Below are positions 6,635-10,551 of a stretch of 10,551 bases of DNA, piece by piece. Where the stretch lies: the NCBI GenBank assembly GCA_012841175.1, contig DUVG01000163.1:1-10551 (forward strand), read 5' to 3'. Both the position numbers and the translations under genes were made by a program. The stretch is from Clostridium sp. (GTDB lineage Bacteria; Bacillota; Clostridia; Acetivibrionales; Acetivibrionaceae). The notes beneath the pieces were generated by a model. The model made no database searches. It saw only the letters and a list, made by a program, of their open reading frames with translations, and was not told the origin of the DNA. Each line of letters opens with the position of its first letter. The first letter of the stretch is position 1.

Positions 6635-7321
6635 ATGAACTATACTTCAATAAAAAAAGGTACTTTTATAAATCGCCCAAACAGATTTATTGCAAATGTT
6701 CTTATAGATGGTATAACTGAAACCGTTCATGTAAAAAATACAGGTAGATGCAATGAAATACTTATAAAAGGTGCTTCTGTCTTATTAGAAGAATCCACTA
6801 ATTTAAACAGGAAAACTAGATACTCCCTAGTTGCAGCTTATAAAGGAAGTACCTTAATTAATATTGACTCACAAGCTCCTAATCATGTTGTGTATGAAGC
6901 CATATTACAGAATAAAATTAAGGCTTTTAAAAATGTCTTAACACTAAAAAAAGAAGTGACTTTTGGCAAATCCAGATTTGACTTGTATTTTGAAAAAAAG
7001 TCAACAAAAGGTTTTATAGAGGTGAAAGGAGTTACTTTAGAAAAAGACGGAATAGCCATGTTCCCCGATGCACCTACTCTTCGTGGAACTAAACACATTC
7101 TTGAAATGATAGATGCAGTAAATAATAATTACAAAGGCTATATTCTTTTTTTAGTGCAGCTAAAAGGTGTAAAGTGTTTTACTCCAAATAAGGAAATGGA
7201 TCCTGAATTTGATGCTGCCCTAAAAAAAGCTAAAAATAAAGGTGTTGAAATACTTGTTTATGATTCAATTATTAAAGAAAATGGGCTTGAAATTGGAGAA
7301 GCTGTAGCTTCTACTATTTAA
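6635..7321 (+). CDS. sfsA: SfsA family protein (sugar fermentation stimulation protein homologue)
   Basis: The product is a cytoplasmic SfsA-family protein: an OB-fold-like N-terminal part, then a PD-(D/E)XK nuclease-like domain. Family landmarks are RPNRF (14-18), HVKNTGRCNE (32-41), RKTRYSL (59-65), IDSQAPN (77-83), then SRFD with Asp116, IEVKG with Glu129 and Lys131, FPDAPT (143-148) and RG-KH (150-154). The Asp...Glu-x-Lys set is the nuclease-type active site and is intact. The E. coli protein was linked to maltose metabolism and binds DNA without known specificity, so the real role is unsettled. The 228-residue length is typical. The start at 6635 follows GGGAGTG (6623-6629) with a 5-base gap. 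No sugar-use genes are nearby. Confidence 0.94.
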   Translation: MNYTSIKKGTFINRPNRFIANVLIDGITETVHVKNTGRCNEILIKGASVLLEESTNLNRKTRYSLVAAYKGSTLINIDSQAPNHVVYEAILQNKIKAFKNVLTLKKEVTFGKSRFDLYFEKKSTKGFIEVKGVTLEKDGIAMFPDAPTLRGTKHILEMIDAVNNNYKGYILFLVQLKGVKCFTPNKEMDPEFDAALKKAKNKGVEILVYDSIIKENGLEIGEAVASTI

Positions 7322-7366
7322 TTAGTTTTTACAATTTATGTATTTATTTTTGTTGTTGACAAGTAC

Positions 7367-7396
7367 ACTATTAAAAGGTAAATCCTTGTTAATAGT
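7367..7396 (+). other. Hairpin downstream of sfsA
   Basis: ACTATTAAAAGG (7367-7378) pairs with CCTT plus TTAATAGT (7384-7387, 7389-7396), with one bulged G at 7388 and a 5-base loop, TAAAT. That is 12 pairs. It is followed by TTTAAATATATAAG, which is not a clean U-tract. It could be a weak sfsA terminator or part of the leader of the downstream transporter gene. A perfect TTGACA lies just before it (7356-7361), but 17 bases further on there is only TAAATC as a -10. Confidence 0.45.
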
Positions 7397-7432
7397 TTAA
7401 ATATATAAGTTTTATAAGCAGTAATATTTTTC

Positions 7433-7461
7433 TTGTATTTATATTAACTCCGTGTTAAAAT
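7433..7461 (+). promoter_or_regulatory. Possible extended -10 promoter for the Na/Pi cotransporter gene
   Basis: TTGTAT (7433-7438), a 17-base spacer and TAAAAT (7456-7461) preceded by TGT (extended -10). Transcription would start near 7468, 45 bases before the start codon at 7513. The -10 lies within the left arm of the hairpin at 7446-7487, so promoter and terminator overlap. Confidence 0.4.
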
Positions 7462-7490
7462 TTAATAGGTTTTAATATGGGGGAGTTTTT
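7446..7490 (+). terminator. Terminator-like hairpin with U-tract directly before a ribosome site
   Basis: AACTCC (7446-7451) pairs with GGAGTT (7482-7487), and inside it TTAAAA (7455-7460) pairs with TTTTAA (7470-7475). GTG and TAT join the two stems through G-U and U-A pairs, with a three-G bulge (7479-7481). The stem runs straight into TTTTTT and, after one G, TTTTT. The next bases are the ribosome binding site of the transporter gene. It is either the sfsA terminator packed against the next promoter or an attenuator in the transporter leader. Confidence 0.55.
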
Positions 7491-7497
7491 TGTTTTT

Positions 7498-7504
7498 AAG
7501 GAGG
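7498..7504 (+). promoter_or_regulatory. Ribosome binding site that fixes the start at 7513
   Basis: AAGGAGG is the consensus Shine-Dalgarno sequence, 8 bases before ATG at 7513. An in-frame ATG at 7477 lies inside the hairpin and has no suitable ribosome site. It would add MGEFFVFKEVAL, which is simply the translated terminator and ribosome site. Confidence 0.85.
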
Positions 7505-7512
7505 TAGCTTTA

Positions 7513-9228
7513 ATGCCAGAAAATTTAGAATTATCAAAGATGTTATTTGGTCTTTTTGGAGGATTAGCCATATTCATATACGGTATGAATCTTATGGGGG
7601 ACGGGCTTCAAAAAGCTGCTGGTGAAAAAATGAGAAGAATACTAGAGGTTTTAACCAGCAATCCTCTTATGGGTATTCTAGTTGGTACATTGGTAACAAT
7701 GATAATTCAAAGTAGTTCTGCAACCACAGTTATGGTTGTTGGTTTTGTAAGTGCAAATCTAATGACACTGCCACAAGCTATAGGTGTTATTATGGGAGCT
7801 AACATAGGAACTACAGTTACCGCTCAGCTTGTTGCTTTTGACCTTGGTGAATACGCTTATTTAATAACTGCTATAGGTTTCATACTCTTTTTCTTCTTTA
7901 ATAAGAAGATAATCAAGTATGTTGGACAAATTATTTTTTCCTTCGGTCTTTTATTTGTAGGTCTTAATATTATGAGTGCTGTAATGAAACCCCTCGCTCA
8001 AAGTGCAATGTTTGAAGAAGTTATCCACCGTGTTTCTGATACTCCAGTTTTAGGACTTGTTGTAGGAGCTTTACTAACCTTAATAATTCAAAGCAGTAGT
8101 GCAACCGTTGCAGTTTTATTGAATTTAGCTCAAGAACCAGACGCAAACGGACAAGCATTAATAGGCCTTCAGGCCGCTTTGCCAATTCTTTTTGGAAGTA
8201 ACATCGGTACCACAATAACAGCTATTTTAGCATCTATAGGAGCACGTGTAAATGCCAAAAGGGCTGCCATGGCACATACAATATTTAATGTTGCTGGAGC
8301 AGTTTTATTTATGCTTATTCTTCCTTACTTCGCTAAATTTGTTGCTTTCATTTCTCCAAAAGGACTAGAAACATCGGTAATTGCTAGGCAAATAGCAAAT
8401 GCCCATACATCCTTTAATATTATTAATACCATCGTTTGGGCACCATTTGTCCTTGTCCTTGCAAAAATAGTTACATTTCTTGTAAGAGGTGAAGAGGACA
8501 CTGTAGAAAACAGAGTCATATACCTTGACTATAAAATTTTAAATAATGCCTCTGTTGCAATGGACCTTGCAACAAAAGAACTTACCAGAATGGCAGAGCT
8601 GTCTCGGAAAATGATGGCTAATTCAAAAAAAGCTTTCATAAATTCAGATACAGACGCTGCAAAAAAAGTTCATGAGATAGAAAGTATTGTTGATATGCTT
8701 CAAACTGAGATAATTAAATATCTCTCTACAATGCTTTCCCAATCTTCTCTTACAGAACGTCAATCAATAAGGCTTGCAGGTCTTATGCATATAACAAATG
8801 ATATTGAGCGTATGGGAGACCATTGTAAAAATGTAGCTGAACTTGCAATGGAAAAAATAGAAAAAGACTTACCTTTTTCTAAGGAAGCTATTAGTGATTT
8901 AACTAATGCCTTTAATAAATTAAATGATATGGTTGACCATTCAATACAATCCCTTAGTCATGATGATACTTCCCTAGCAAAAAAGGTATTGTCAGAAGAG
9001 TCTGAAATCGACAAACTTGAATCTGATCTTCGTGACAGACATATGAAAAGGCTTGACTCAGGACTTTGTAATCCAACTTCCACGATTATGTTTATTGAAT
9101 TAATTCACAATATAGAACGAATTGCTGACCATTGTAACAATATAGCAGAAGCAGTTTTAGATGACTTAGAAAATAATCCTAGACATTCTAGCGGTGATGC
9201 ACCTACAGCTACTGATACACCTAATTAA
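7513..9228 (+). CDS. Na/Pi cotransporter family protein with C-terminal PhoU domain
   Basis: This membrane protein belongs to the NptA/YjbB-type Na+/phosphate cotransporter family and is expected to move inorganic phosphate coupled to Na+. With the start at 7513 it has 571 residues. The membrane part (about 10-325) contains the family's inverted duplication: IIQSSSAT at 64-71 followed by GANIGTT (95-101), and again IIQSSSAT at 191-198 followed by GSNIGTT (228-234). A cytosolic PhoU-like domain follows (about 340-552), with its two signature helices, NDIERMGDHCKN (429-440) and HNIERIADHCNN (532-543), whose acidic residues bind metal in PhoU. The fused PhoU suggests phosphate-linked control of transport. 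Bacterial relatives include exporters of excess phosphate, so direction is uncertain. No pst or pho genes are visible nearby. The tail after 552 is short, polar and unlike any domain. Confidence 0.93.
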   Translation: MPENLELSKMLFGLFGGLAIFIYGMNLMGDGLQKAAGEKMRRILEVLTSNPLMGILVGTLVTMIIQSSSATTVMVVGFVSANLMTLPQAIGVIMGANIGTTVTAQLVAFDLGEYAYLITAIGFILFFFFNKKIIKYVGQIIFSFGLLFVGLNIMSAVMKPLAQSAMFEEVIHRVSDTPVLGLVVGALLTLIIQSSSATVAVLLNLAQEPDANGQALIGLQAALPILFGSNIGTTITAILASIGARVNAKRAAMAHTIFNVAGAVLFMLILPYFAKFVAFISPKGLETSVIARQIANAHTSFNIINTIVWAPFVLVLAKIVTFLVRGEEDTVENRVIYLDYKILNNASVAMDLATKELTRMAELSRKMMANSKKAFINSDTDAAKKVHEIESIVDMLQTEIIKYLSTMLSQSSLTERQSIRLAGLMHITNDIERMGDHCKNVAELAMEKIEKDLPFSKEAISDLTNAFNKLNDMVDHSIQSLSHDDTSLAKKVLSEESEIDKLESDLRDRHMKRLDSGLCNPTSTIMFIELIHNIERIADHCNNIAEAVLDDLENNPRHSSGDAPTATDTPN

Positions 9229-9246
9229 ACATACAATTTTTTAATC

Positions 9247-9287
9247 AAAAGATTTAAGAAGAGTTTATCTCTCCTTAAATCTTTTTT
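9247..9287. terminator. Bidirectional terminator between convergent genes
   Basis: AAAAGATTTAAG (9247-9258) pairs with CTTAAATCTTTT (9274-9285). GAG against CTC extends the stem past one mismatch, closing on the loop TTTAT (9264-9268). On the plus strand it runs into TTTTTT and ends the transporter transcript. On the minus strand CTTTTGATT follows, a weaker tail that could serve the gene ending at 9298. An outer AATCAA/TTGATT dyad (9243-9248, 9290-9295) surrounds it. Confidence 0.88.
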
Positions 9288-9297
9288 AATTGATTTT

Positions 9298-10551
9298 TTA
9301 CATTTTTGACAAAGCTTCTTTAAAGTCTGTGAAATCTGTAATAGGAGCCTGACAAGAAAAATTTTCACATATATACGCTGTTGCTCTTCCTTCAATAGGT
9401 TTATAATTTGCAATAAAAGGTGCTAATTCCTCTAACCCCTTGTTTTCTTTCGAATAAGACATTGATATTGTAAAAGGTCTAAATTCTTCTCTTATAATAT
9501 CTATCATTTTTTTTGTGTCTTCACCTACTAATACCACTTCCCTTGATTTTGCCTGGGAAAATAACATTGCTGTTAAAAAGAAGGTATGACCTCTGGCAAA
9601 CCTGCTTAAATTAGCTCTAAATAACTTAAACATATTATAGGCTTTTTCTTCTAATTGATGCTGTCCTGTAAAACGGGCAAGTCTTAAAAAGTTTAGTGCT
9701 GACACTGAATTCCCTGAAGGAGTGGCACCATCATAAATTTCTTTTGGGCGAGTAATAAGCTGTTCACCATCACTTCCATAAAAAAATAATCCTCCAGATT
9801 CATTATCCCAAAAGTGTTTTAATAAATCATCATTTAACTTAATGGCTCTTTTAAGATATATAGGTTTATACGTTGTTTCATACAATTCAATAAGTCCCCA
9901 TATTAAAAAAGCATAGTCATCAACATATGCCAAAATTCCCGCTTCACCATCACGGTACCTTGCCAAAAGTCTTCCATCATTTTTTACAAGCTTTGAAAAA
10001 ATGAAAGATGCTGCCTTTTCTGAGGCTTCTGTGTATTTTTCACAGTTTAAAATTCTTCCACCAATAGCTAAAGCAGCTATCATAAGTCCATTCCAGGAAG
10101 TAAGAATTTTATCATCTTTATGTGGATGAATTCTTTTTTTACGATGTTCAAAAAGTTTCTTACGACAAGTTTCTATAAGTTCTATCTCCTCACCAGGTAT
10201 TGTATATTTAATAAGGTTTGGAATATTTAAGCCTTCAAAATTACCTTTTGCAGTAATATCATAATATTTGCAAAACTTTTCAGCATCTTCTTTTCCTAAA
10301 ACATCTATAATCTCATCAAAAGACCATATATAAAATTTTCCTTCTACCCCTTCAGAGTCAGCATCTTCTGCTGAATAAAAACCTCCTTCAGGAGAAGTCA
10401 TATCTCGCAATACATAGGTAAATATCTCATGAGCCACATGTGCATATTTTTTATTTTTTGTTTCTTGATAAGCTTCTAAATATGCAATGGAAAGCAGTGC
10501 ATTATCATAAAGCATTTTTTCAAAATGAGGTACCAGCCACTTACTATCAGT
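9298..10551 (-). CDS. YyaL/SPATA20-type protein (DUF255 thioredoxin-like plus glycan-epimerase-like fold), C-terminal part
   Basis: The reading frame is open to the right edge of the window, so this is the C-terminal 417 residues of a protein that is usually about 650-700 residues long. Visible family motifs, numbered from the window edge, are WLVPHFEKMLYDNA (5-18), GGFYSAEDADSEG (56-68), DDKILTSWNGLMI (146-158) and YDGATPSGNS (273-282). This part corresponds to the (alpha/alpha)6-barrel that resembles N-acylglucosamine 2-epimerases. The N-terminal thioredoxin-like domain, where relatives carry a CHWCH-type motif, lies outside. The cellular role of the family in bacteria is not established. 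The internal ATG at 10515 is not the start: the conserved PHFEK motif lies just before it in frame. The gene converges on the Na/Pi cotransporter gene. Confidence 0.92.
   Translation of the reverse strand, partial: TDSKWLVPHFEKMLYDNALLSIAYLEAYQETKNKKYAHVAHEIFTYVLRDMTSPEGGFYSAEDADSEGVEGKFYIWSFDEIIDVLGKEDAEKFCKYYDITAKGNFEGLNIPNLIKYTIPGEEIELIETCRKKLFEHRKKRIHPHKDDKILTSWNGLMIAALAIGGRILNCEKYTEASEKAASFIFSKLVKNDGRLLARYRDGEAGILAYVDDYAFLIWGLIELYETTYKPIYLKRAIKLNDDLLKHFWDNESGGLFFYGSDGEQLITRPKEIYDGATPSGNSVSALNFLRLARFTGQHQLEEKAYNMFKLFRANLSRFARGHTFFLTAMLFSQAKSREVVLVGEDTKKMIDIIREEFRPFTISMSYSKENKGLEELAPFIANYKPIEGRATAYICENFSCQAPITDFTDFKEALSKM

Noticed and set aside
8021..8519. Minus-strand open frames inside the Na/Pi cotransporter gene
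   Set aside because: They are antisense to well-conserved transporter motifs, with no ribosome site or recognisable product.
9225..9413. 62-codon minus-strand frame across the terminator at 9247-9287
   Set aside because: It overlaps the terminator and the end of the YyaL-type gene in another frame, and its Lys/Leu-rich translation resembles no protein.
1..10551. Mobile elements, CRISPR arrays, tRNA or rRNA genes, toxin-antitoxin or phage-defence genes
   Set aside because: Both strands were read for these. No transposase motifs, terminal repeats, regularly spaced repeats or RNA gene signatures were seen, and base composition looks even throughout.

Overview
The window reads as chromosomal DNA from a low-GC, endospore-forming Firmicute, most likely Clostridium sensu stricto or a close relative. 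The evidence is strong AT bias, AT-rich codon choice, GGAGG-type ribosome binding sites before most genes, a LysM/CAP exported protein with a SafA-like LysM, and a divergent ParE/ParC-type topoisomerase pair. No transposase, phage gene, CRISPR array, tRNA or rRNA is visible. It looks like core chromosome, not an island.

Layout. Positions 1-423 (minus) hold the N-terminal 141 residues of an isocitrate dehydrogenase that runs off the left edge. Positions 564-4849 (minus) hold a two-gene type IIA topoisomerase unit, parE then parC, separated by 122 bases that contain a hairpin. A 305-base divergent intergenic region carries a strong promoter for parE and a second promoter for an unrecognised 152-residue protein (5155-5613, plus). 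Next on the plus strand are a secreted LysM-CAP protein (5786-6394), a long symmetrical terminator, an SfsA-family protein (6635-7321), and a Na/Pi cotransporter with a fused PhoU domain (start reassigned to 7513, end 9228). A terminator at 9247-9287 separates this last gene from a convergent minus-strand gene entering from the right edge. That gene is the C-terminal 417 residues of a YyaL/SPATA20-type protein.

How the genes work together. ParE and ParC form the two halves of one enzyme: an ATPase plus TOPRIM subunit and a DNA-cleaving subunit. All key catalytic residues are present, but the pair is divergent. The quinolone-site serine is methionine, and no GyrA box is seen, which favours a topoisomerase IV-like relaxing or decatenating role over a supercoiling one. 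The other genes look like independent single-gene units with their own promoters and terminators. They do not form an obvious pathway.

I found no convincing new multi-gene system. The most interesting leads are the altered quinolone pocket of ParC, the hairpin and promoter overlap just before the Na/Pi cotransporter, the AU hairpin around the start site of the LysM-CAP gene, and the unknown 152-residue protein divergent from parE.
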